From Bradyrhizobium canariense (GTDB taxonomy: Bacteria; Pseudomonadota; Alphaproteobacteria; Rhizobiales; Xanthobacteraceae): DNA of 64,000 nucleotides. The stretch spans positions 310,001-374,000 of the forward strand of contig NZ_JAFCKJ010000003.1 of assembly GCF_018130465.1 (NCBI RefSeq), given 5' to 3'. Shown here piece after piece: positions 17,308-24,185 of the stretch. A program made the translations under genes and the position numbers. Within the stretch, counting starts at the first letter, position 1, and every line of letters begins with the position of its first letter. A model generated the notes under the pieces. That model was not told the origin of the DNA and did not search any database. It was given only the letters and a program-made list of their open reading frames with translations.

Positions 17308-18492
17308 ATGGATTCCTCGCACCCCTCCCAGCAGCAGGCCGAGACCCGGCTGGTCACCTCCGGCCGCGACACCAAGGCGCAGAAGGGGTTCGTCAATCCG
17401 CCGGTGTTCCACGGCTCGACCGTGCTCTATCCGACCGCCGAGGACCTGCACGCCCATAGGGGCGAGTTCACGTATGGCCGCCACGGCTCCCCCACCACCA
17501 AGGCGTTCCAGGAGACGCTGATGGCGCTGGAGGGGCCGCAATGCGCCGGCGTCGGCATCGTGCCGTCGGGCCTGTCGGCGATCTCCACCACCCTGCTCTC
17601 GGTACTGAAGGCCGGCGACCACATCCTGGTCTGCGACAACGTCTATCGGCCCTCGCGCAATTTCTGCAACGGCATGCTCGCCCGCCTCGGAATCGAAACC
17701 AGCTATTTCGATTCGATGATCGGCGCCGGAATCGACAAGCTGTTCAAGCCGACCACCCGCGCGGTGCTGGTCGAGGCGCCGGGCTCGCAGTCGTTCGAGA
17801 TGCCCGACATCCGCGCCATCGCCGAGGTCGCGCATGCGCGCGGCGCGCTCGTCATCGACGACAACACCTGGGCGACGCCGCTCTATCACCGCTCGCTCGA
17901 GCAGGGCGTCGACATCAGCATGCAGGCCGCCACCAAATATATCGGTGGCCATTCCGATATCATGTTCGGCACCATCTCGGCCAATGCCAAGGCATGGCCG
18001 CAGATCGCCGAAGGCATCCGCCTGCTCGGCGTCTGCGCGGGCCCTGATGACGTCTTCCTTGCGCTGCGCGGCCTGCGCACGCTGTCGGTGCGGCTGGCGC
18101 AGCATCATCGCTCCGGGCTCGACATGGCGCGCTGGCTTGCGAGCCGTCCCGAGGTCGCGCGCGTGCTGCATCCCGGGCTCGAGACCGATCCCGGCCACGC
18201 GATCTGGAAGCGCGACTTCACCGGCGCATCGGGCCTCTTCAGCATCGTGCTGAAGCCGGCTCCGCAGAAAGCCGTCGACACCATGCTCAACACGCTCAAG
18301 CTGTTCGGCATGGGCTTTTCCTGGGGCGGCTTCGAGAGCCTGGCGATTCCTTTCGACTGCAACGACTATCGCACCGCGACCAAGTGGGCTCCGGGCGGCC
18401 CGACCCTGCGTCTCCACATCGGCCTCGAAAGCACCGACGATCTCAAGGCCGATCTAGATCGCGGCTTCGCTGCCCTCAAGGCGGCAATGTGA
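17308..18492 (+). CDS. metC: Cystathionine beta-lyase, PLP-dependent
   Basis: Cleaves cystathionine to homocysteine, pyruvate and ammonia in methionine synthesis; 394 aa, cytoplasmic. It belongs to the Cys/Met metabolism PLP family: VNPPVFHGSTVLYPT, YGRHGSPTTKAFQ, VPSGLSAISTTLL, the aspartate in VIDDNTWATPLY, and the PLP-binding lysine in QAATKYIGGHSDIMFG. The ATG at 17308 gives the standard length; the open frame continues upstream but with no family-like sequence. Family members can also show cysteine desulfhydrase activity. It stands alone between aapJ and the phosphate transporter gene. Confidence 0.92.
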   Translation: MDSSHPSQQQAETRLVTSGRDTKAQKGFVNPPVFHGSTVLYPTAEDLHAHRGEFTYGRHGSPTTKAFQETLMALEGPQCAGVGIVPSGLSAISTTLLSVLKAGDHILVCDNVYRPSRNFCNGMLARLGIETSYFDSMIGAGIDKLFKPTTRAVLVEAPGSQSFEMPDIRAIAEVAHARGALVIDDNTWATPLYHRSLEQGVDISMQAATKYIGGHSDIMFGTISANAKAWPQIAEGIRLLGVCAGPDDVFLALRGLRTLSVRLAQHHRSGLDMARWLASRPEVARVLHPGLETDPGHAIWKRDFTGASGLFSIVLKPAPQKAVDTMLNTLKLFGMGFSWGGFESLAIPFDCNDYRTATKWAPGGPTLRLHIGLESTDDLKADLDRGFAALKAAM

Positions 18493-18536
18493 GCCTGCTC
18501 ACGAGGCATCGCGCCTCAGGACGCGGCAATCGCGCC

Positions 18537-18584
18537 GGCGGACGCGCTAATGCGCGCCGCGGCGGACGCGCTAATGCGCGCCGC
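18537..18584 (+). repeat. Two tandem 24-bp hairpin-forming repeats
   Basis: The unit GGCGGACGCGCTAATGCGCGCCGC (positions 18537-18560) is repeated exactly at 18561-18584. Within each unit GCGG(A)CGCGC pairs with GCGCGCCGC around a TAAT loop, with one bulged A, so the RNA would form two adjacent hairpins. They lie 45 nt past the metC stop and directly before the putative EcfG promoter at 18586, where they could end or slow metC transcription. Confidence 0.75.
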
Positions 18585-18585
18585 G

Positions 18586-18610
18586 GGAACGTGCAGCAAC
18601 CGCAAACGTT
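18586..18610 (+). promoter_or_regulatory. Putative sigma-EcfG promoter (GGAAC-N16-CGTT)
   Basis: GGAAC at 18586-18590 and CGTT at 18607-18610, spaced by 16 bases, match the general-stress sigma factor consensus of alphaproteobacteria. The next gene on this strand, the Na/Pi cotransporter-PhoU protein, starts 82 nt downstream. Confidence 0.6.
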
Positions 18611-18692
18611 AACGCCGACGCGCCAACAAATGGTTTGATCCCCCGTCGTTTGGCGCTAGCCTCACCAATCGACTCCAATCCGGACACGGAGC

Positions 18693-20384
18693 ATGGGAAC
18701 GTTGGTACTGCTCGATCTGATGGGCGGCGTGGCGCTGTTGCTGTGGGGCCTGCACATGGTCCACAGCGGGATTCTGCGTGCCTTTGGCCCGGACCTGCGA
18801 CGGCTGCTCGGCAAGGCGCTTGGTAACCGCTTCAACGCGTTCGCCGCCGGCCTCGGGCTGACGGCGCTGCTCCAGAGCAGCACGGCAACCGCGCTCCTCA
18901 CCAGCTCCTTCGCCGCCGAGGGCATGCTCAGCCTGGTCGCCGCGCTCGCCATCATGCTCGGCGCCAATGTCGGCACGACGTTGATCGTGCAGGTGCTGTC
19001 GTTCAACATCGCCGCAATTGCGCCGGTCCTGTTCGTGCTCGGACTGGTCGCCTTCCGCGCGGGTCCGCGCTCGCGCATCAAGGACGTCGGCCGTGTCTTG
19101 ATCGGCCTCGGACTGATGCTGCTGTCGCTGCACATCCTGCTCGACACGCTGGCGCCGGCCGAGAACGCGCCGGGCGTCCGCGTCGTGATGTCTTCCATCA
19201 CGGGCGATCCCGTTCTGTGCATCGCGATCGCTGCGCTCGTCACCTGGGCGGTGCATTCGAGCGTCGCCAGCGTGCTGCTGATCATGTCACTCGCCTATTC
19301 GCAGTTCATCTCGCCTTACGCCGCGCTCGCGCTGGTGCTTGGCGCCAATCTCGGCAGCGCCATCAATCCCGTGTTCGAAGGCGCCAAGCGTGACGATCCC
19401 ACCAGCTATCGCCTGCCGGTGGGCAATCTCGTCAACCGCGTGATCGGGATCGCCCTGGTCCTGCCTTTCCTGGGCCCGATCGCCGAGCACATGCACGCCT
19501 GGCAGCCCGATCTCGCCAGGATGACGGCGGCGTTTCATATCGCTTTCAACGTCGGCACAGCCATGATCTTCATCGGCCTGCTCGACACCATGTCGCGCCT
19601 GTTGACCCGGCTCCTGCCCGATCGTGTTCAGGAGGCCGATCCGGCCCGGCCGCGCTATCTCGACGAGACCGCGCTGGAGTCGCCGTCGCTGGCGTTGGCC
19701 GATGCTGGCCGCGAGACGCTGCGCATGGGCGATCTCGTCGAGATCATGCTGCGCAAGGTGATGGCGGCGATGATGAGCGGCGACCGCGCGCTGGTCGACC
19801 AGGTCTCGAAGATGGACAACGTCGTCGACGGCCTCGACGAAGCCATCAAGCTCTACGTGACCAAACTCATGCGGGGCAGCCTCGACGAGAGCGAGGGCCG
19901 GCGCGCGATGGAGATCATCTCCTTCGCCATCAATCTGGAACATATCGGCGACATCATCGACAAGAGTCTGAGCGAGCTCGCGACCAAGAAGATCAAGCGC
20001 CGCTTTCAGTTCTCGCCCGAGGGCGCCGAGGAGCTCGCCGCCTTCCACAAGCGCACGATGGATTCGCTGCGCATCGCCTTCGGGGTCTTCATGTCGGGCG
20101 ACGCCAACGAGGCGCGCAAGCTGCTGGTGGAGAAGACGGCGCTGCGCAACACCGAGCTTGCCGCCGTCGAGCGTCACCTCGACCGCCTGCGCGAGGGCCG
20201 CCCCGAGACCATCGAAACGACGTCACTGCATCTCGATGTGCTGCGGGACCTGCGCCGTATCCACTCGCATATCTGCTCGGTCGCCTATCCCGTGCTGGAT
20301 GCGGCCGGCGAGCCGTATCGCAGGCACGAGGCGAATACCGCCGCCCTGCCCGCGTCGGGCGCAGCGTCGGCGTTGCCGCGCTAG
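18693..20384 (+). CDS. Na+/phosphate cotransporter family protein with PhoU-like domain
   Basis: 563-aa inner-membrane protein. Residues about 1-300 contain two Na/Pi cotransporter repeats, each with the conserved Gln-Ser-Ser type motif (LLQSSTATALLTSSF in the first; WAVHSSVASVLLIMS in the second), embedded in about eight hydrophobic spans. Residues about 340-550 form a cytoplasmic helical region resembling PhoU (MGDLVEIMLRKVMAAM, INLEHIGDIIDKSLSEL). Probable role is phosphate transport or export with its own regulatory tail. The ATG at 18693 follows GGAGC. A putative EcfG promoter precedes it, which suggests stress induction. Confidence 0.92.
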   Translation: MGTLVLLDLMGGVALLLWGLHMVHSGILRAFGPDLRRLLGKALGNRFNAFAAGLGLTALLQSSTATALLTSSFAAEGMLSLVAALAIMLGANVGTTLIVQVLSFNIAAIAPVLFVLGLVAFRAGPRSRIKDVGRVLIGLGLMLLSLHILLDTLAPAENAPGVRVVMSSITGDPVLCIAIAALVTWAVHSSVASVLLIMSLAYSQFISPYAALALVLGANLGSAINPVFEGAKRDDPTSYRLPVGNLVNRVIGIALVLPFLGPIAEHMHAWQPDLARMTAAFHIAFNVGTAMIFIGLLDTMSRLLTRLLPDRVQEADPARPRYLDETALESPSLALADAGRETLRMGDLVEIMLRKVMAAMMSGDRALVDQVSKMDNVVDGLDEAIKLYVTKLMRGSLDESEGRRAMEIISFAINLEHIGDIIDKSLSELATKKIKRRFQFSPEGAEELAAFHKRTMDSLRIAFGVFMSGDANEARKLLVEKTALRNTELAAVERHLDRLREGRPETIETTSLHLDVLRDLRRIHSHICSVAYPVLDAAGEPYRRHEANTAALPASGAASALPR

Positions 20385-20393
20385 TCGGCTCGA

Positions 20394-20732
20394 TCAGCGC
20401 TCCAGCGTCCTTGAGCCGCGGCTGCGGTTCTTCACGATCAGCATGATGTTGCGGATATAGATGATGGTCGCGAGCGCCTGGCCGAGAATGATGACCGGCT
20501 CGCGCTTGACGACGCCGTAAACCAGCGTCATCAGCCCGCCACCCATGGAGCAGAACCAGAACGCCATCGGCACCACGCTGTTGCCAGCGCGCTCGCTCGC
20601 GATCCACTGCACCAGGAAGCGTGCCGTGAAGAACAGCTGCGCGACGAGGCCGAACGCGAGCCAGAAGTCGAACTTGGCCACGAAGACGTCGTAGAAATAG
20701 TTGCTCAGCGCCTGACCGTATTGGATGATCAT
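20394..20732 (-). CDS. Lipid-A-disaccharide synthase N-terminal-like (LABN) small membrane protein
   Basis: 112 aa with three membrane segments: FDFWLAFGLVAQLFF, the stretch around SVVPMAFWFCSMGGG, and the stretch around VIILGQALATIIYI. ARFLVQWIASERAGNSVVP is the hallmark of the LABN family, found either fused to LpxB or as a stand-alone protein next to polyprenyl-phosphate glycosyltransferases. Its start overlaps the stop of the GT2 gene by four bases (ATGA), so it probably works with that enzyme at the inner membrane. Confidence 0.9.
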   Translation of the reverse strand: MIIQYGQALSNYFYDVFVAKFDFWLAFGLVAQLFFTARFLVQWIASERAGNSVVPMAFWFCSMGGGLMTLVYGVVKREPVIILGQALATIIYIRNIMLIVKNRSRGSRTLER

Positions 20733-21478
20733 GCCTTCACCTCAGTCACAGCCGGCGTCGGCTTCTTGCGGCGGATCAGCCACCACACGCCCACGAGATC
20801 CATGATGCCGATCCACAGCCGGTCGAAGAAACCGTAGTTTGACACGCCGGAGCGGCGCGGCCGGTCGATCACGTCGACATAGGCGATCTCGTAGCCCTCG
20901 CGGCGCACCAGCGCCGGCAGGAAGCGATGCAGCCCGTCGAAATAGGGCATCATCAGGAACACCTCGCGCCGGAACGCCTTCAGGCCGCAGCCGGTGTCGC
21001 GCGTACCGTCCTTCAGGATCGCGTTGCGAACGCCGTTGGCGACGCGCGACTGGAATTTCTTGAAGCCGGTATCCTTGCGGCCGACGCGTTGTCCCGCGGC
21101 AAGTCCGACCTTGCTTCCGTTCTCGACCGCCGCGATCAGGTCCGGCAGGAAAGCCGGATTGTTCTGGCCGTCGCCGTCGAGCGTCGCCACGATCGCGCCG
21201 CGTGCCGCACGCACGCCGCTGCGCACGGCCGCGGATTGGCCGCCTGACCTGGCATGGCGCAGCTGGCGCAGATTGTCCCGCTGCTTCATGATCGCGCCGA
21301 GCCGTTCGCCGGTTGCGTCCGTCGAGCCGTCATTGACGTAGATGATCTCATAGGCCCAGCGGCCGTCGAGCGCCGCGCCGATCTCCTCGATCAGCGGCAC
21401 GATGTTGTCGGCTTCGTTGCGCACGGGAACGACGATCGAAACCGAGGGCTGGGAAACCGAAGGCTGGGGCGACGACAA
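20729..21478 (-). CDS. Family 2 glycosyltransferase, ArnC/DPM1-like
   Basis: 249-aa enzyme expected to transfer a sugar from a nucleotide donor to a polyprenyl phosphate on the cytoplasmic face of the membrane. It has the GT-A start VSIVVPVRNEADNI, YVNDGSTDAT, the metal-binding ATLDGDGQNNPAFL, the acceptor region TRDTGCGLKAFRRE, and a C-terminal hydrophobic segment (LWIGIMDLVGVWWLI). It is third in a four-gene minus-strand cluster (GT39, PAP2, GT2, LABN). The sugar is not predictable; aminoarabinose or galacturonate carriers are the best-known cases. Confidence 0.9.
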   Translation of the reverse strand: MSSPQPSVSQPSVSIVVPVRNEADNIVPLIEEIGAALDGRWAYEIIYVNDGSTDATGERLGAIMKQRDNLRQLRHARSGGQSAAVRSGVRAARGAIVATLDGDGQNNPAFLPDLIAAVENGSKVGLAAGQRVGRKDTGFKKFQSRVANGVRNAILKDGTRDTGCGLKAFRREVFLMMPYFDGLHRFLPALVRREGYEIAYVDVIDRPRRSGVSNYGFFDRLWIGIMDLVGVWWLIRRKKPTPAVTEVKA

Positions 21479-21545
21479 ATCGAGAGCTCGTGGTTGGAAT
21501 TGGCCTGCACCTTAGGGAACCGGCGGTCCCGGCAGGCAGCCGCTT

Positions 21546-22391
21546 TTATGGGGCGGATGCCCCGTGGGCAACCCTTTTGAGGCGGCCCGAGACCGCCCCT
21601 GCAACAGGCACAATGGTGCCGTCGGCACGGATGGCAAAGCCGAGCCTGCGGGCCGCAAACCAGTAGCGCACCGCCATGGCGCCGACCATGCCGACCAGGG
21701 CGCCGGCCACCACGTCGCTCGGGTGGTGCGCGAGCAGCACCAGCCGCGTCAGCAGGATCACGATCGCGTAAGTGAACATGAACACGCGCAGCCGCGGCCA
21801 TAGCGCCGAGACCGCAAACGCCAGCGCGAACGCCGTCACCGCATGGCCCGACGGCAGGCTGGCATAAGCGCCCGACCCCTCGAACGGGATGAAGTTGAAC
21901 GGATTGGCCTTGCCGCCGACGAACGGACGTCCGCGACCGATGAGATATTTCAGGATCTCGGCGACGAATACGGACACGGCAACAGACAGAAACATGAACT
22001 GCAGCCGCGTGCCGAGGCCGAGCAGCAACGCGCGGCTCCTGCCGTGCAATCCCGCAGCAACCAGCGCCAGGACCACCAGCACACCCCCGAGCACCGAGAG
22101 CACATACTCGTCCTTGCCGAAATCGGTGAGGATGCGGATCGGCCACAGGCCGGGCGTGCCACGCGCCGGCATCAGCTGGATCTCGGTCAGGTCGAACACG
22201 ACCATCAGCGCGATGACCAGGGCCGCACCTGCCGCACTGAGCCACAGCGAATGCCGCGCCAGCTTTCGCGCGGCCTCGGCGCGGCGCGAATGCGACGGCG
22301 TGCGCACGAGCTGTGCCAGGGCGCGCCCCGACAGGGCGAGCAATTGCGCGGGATAGCTCGCGCGCGGCGCGATGTCGGTTGGCGCCGACAT
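21546..22391 (-). CDS. PAP2 superfamily membrane phosphatase
   Basis: 281-aa integral membrane protein with the three-part PAP2 phosphatase signature: KYLIGRGRP, LPSGHAVTAFAL (catalytic His) and HHPSDVVAGALVG. About six hydrophobic spans are visible. Likely substrates are lipid phosphates such as undecaprenyl pyrophosphate or lipid A phosphates. The ATG at 22391 begins one base after the stop of the GT39 gene, so translation is coupled; a longer N-terminus would overlap that gene. The charged N-terminal 55 residues precede the first span. Confidence 0.9.
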   Translation of the reverse strand: MSAPTDIAPRASYPAQLLALSGRALAQLVRTPSHSRRAEAARKLARHSLWLSAAGAALVIALMVVFDLTEIQLMPARGTPGLWPIRILTDFGKDEYVLSVLGGVLVVLALVAAGLHGRSRALLLGLGTRLQFMFLSVAVSVFVAEILKYLIGRGRPFVGGKANPFNFIPFEGSGAYASLPSGHAVTAFALAFAVSALWPRLRVFMFTYAIVILLTRLVLLAHHPSDVVAGALVGMVGAMAVRYWFAARRLGFAIRADGTIVPVAGAVSGRLKRVAHGASAP

Positions 22392-22392
22392 C

Positions 22393-24135
22393 CTACTCGG
22401 TGCCTTCCGAGCGGAAGATCGCGATCGAGATCGCGCGCCCTTGCGAGAAATTATAGCCGTCGATGCGCGTGCCAACCTTGTAACGCAGCCCGATCGCCTC
22501 GGCGCGCTGCACGAAGCCGCGCTCCGAGCGCTGCTCGACCAGCGCGAAACGGCAGCTCCCCTGCCGCAGGAAATCCGCCGCCCCCGAACCGTCGGTGAGC
22601 AGTGTCTGCGTACCCGTCAGGAAGACGAGGCTCGGCTCGTGATAGCCGGCCGCGGCAGCCTTCGGCCCGACGCAGGTGACGTTGCGAAGCGCGCGCGCGA
22701 CCTCGATGCTTGGAAACACCGGCGTCAGCGACGGCAGCACGATGCCGTAGACCACAACCGCGAGCATCAGGGCTGCGACCAGCGCGTTGAGCAGCGAGCG
22801 CTCGGCGTGGTTGTTGTCGTGAAGCCACCAGGCGAACAGGCCGAAGATCAGCGAGGCCGCGATGAACGGCCAGGCCACGAAGGCCGGTTGCCGCGTCAGC
22901 ATCACCGCGCCGACAACCGCGATGATCGAGCCGGCCACGGGGATCGCGAACCACCAGGCCGAGCCGCGCATCAGCCAGGACCACGACAGCACGCGCCGCT
23001 CGAGCGCGCCGACGGTCAGGATCGCAATCGCAGGGTACAGCGGCAGCACGTAATGCGGCAGCTTGGTCAGCACCGCCTCGAACACGATCCAGGACGGGAC
23101 CAGCCAGGCCAGCAGGAATTGCGCGCCGGGCTCGCGCCGCGCGCGCCAGACCGCGGGCGCGGCCATCGCCGCGAGCGGCGCGCCGGGCCAGAACGTGATC
23201 CAGAACAACGCCAGGTACAGTCCTGGCGGCGCGCCGTGGGATTCCTGGGCGCCCAACTTGCTCAGCATGTCGCCGCCGACGGAATCGGCGAAGAAGGCAT
23301 CGCCCGCGCGCCAGAAGATCGCGACGAACCAGGGCAGCACCAGCACCAGCATCCACATCAGGCCCCAGAGCGGGCGCAGCTTCCATAGCCAGGAGGCATC
23401 GCGGTCCTGGATCGCGAGCGCGACGATAGTCAGGCCTGCGAACATCAGGATCAGCGGGCCCTTGATCAGGATGCCGACGGCGAGCGCGGTCCAGAAGATC
23501 GCGGGCCAGCTCCAGGGCGGATGCGTCTCGTCCTCGGCGCGCTGCCACGACAGATAGGCCCGTGCCATCGCGCCCATCGCGGCGACCACGCAGAACAGCA
23601 GCATCGCGTCGGTTTTCGCAAGCCGCGCCTCGACGCCGAGCAGCACGGAGGCGCTCATCAGGAGCGCGGCAAGCACCGCGGCGCGCCGCGTGACGAAGCC
23701 AAGCGCCGTCCAATAGGTCATGAGCACGGCGCCGATCGCGCCGATCAGCGAGGGGAGCCGATAGACCCAGATGCGCAATTCGGCCCGCGGCAGACCGAGC
23801 GCCGATGCCGTCTCGACCGCCGCCGATTGCAACCAGTAGATCCCGACCGGCTTCTTGTAGCGGACGTCCTCCTGGAAGCGGATGTCGACATAATCGCCGC
23901 TCTCGACCATCTGCTTGGTCGCTTGCGCAAAACGCGCCTCGTCGCGGTCAACGGGCGGAATCGTGAAGAAGCCCGGCAGGAACAGCAGCAACGCGCACAG
24001 CAGCAGGAAGGCAACCGCACGGGCATGGCTGGCCGTGGCGTAGTCGAGCACGAGCACGAGCCGGCTGCCCGGATTCGCGGGCGCTTTCGGCTCGCGAGGG
24101 GCTCCAAAACGGGGGCTGGGATAGGTCTCGGCCAT
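22393..24135 (-). CDS. GT39 family membrane glycosyltransferase (ArnT/RgtA-like)
   Basis: 580-aa polytopic inner-membrane enzyme that uses a polyprenyl-phosphate sugar as donor and acts on the periplasmic side. After the first span (VAFLLLCALLLFLPGFF) comes the catalytic loop with PPVDRDEARFAQATKQM, where the Asp-Glu pair is typical of PMT/ArnT enzymes, then DIRFQEDVRYKKPVGIYWLQ, and about ten further hydrophobic segments. The C-terminal about 130 residues are periplasmic-looking. It is first gene of the module, and its product probably receives the lipid-linked sugar made by the GT2 enzyme. Acceptor may be lipid A, core or another surface glycan. Confidence 0.9.
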   Translation of the reverse strand: MAETYPSPRFGAPREPKAPANPGSRLVLVLDYATASHARAVAFLLLCALLLFLPGFFTIPPVDRDEARFAQATKQMVESGDYVDIRFQEDVRYKKPVGIYWLQSAAVETASALGLPRAELRIWVYRLPSLIGAIGAVLMTYWTALGFVTRRAAVLAALLMSASVLLGVEARLAKTDAMLLFCVVAAMGAMARAYLSWQRAEDETHPPWSWPAIFWTALAVGILIKGPLILMFAGLTIVALAIQDRDASWLWKLRPLWGLMWMLVLVLPWFVAIFWRAGDAFFADSVGGDMLSKLGAQESHGAPPGLYLALFWITFWPGAPLAAMAAPAVWRARREPGAQFLLAWLVPSWIVFEAVLTKLPHYVLPLYPAIAILTVGALERRVLSWSWLMRGSAWWFAIPVAGSIIAVVGAVMLTRQPAFVAWPFIAASLIFGLFAWWLHDNNHAERSLLNALVAALMLAVVVYGIVLPSLTPVFPSIEVARALRNVTCVGPKAAAAGYHEPSLVFLTGTQTLLTDGSGAADFLRQGSCRFALVEQRSERGFVQRAEAIGLRYKVGTRIDGYNFSQGRAISIAIFRSEGTE

Positions 24136-24185
24136 TGGTTCCGCTTACGCTGAAACCGTCATTCCGACAACCGCTTGAGGCCGGG

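Noticed and set aside
18537-18584. CRISPR-like direct repeats
   Set aside because: Only two adjacent units with no spacers, so a tandem repeat rather than an array. No cas genes occur in the window.
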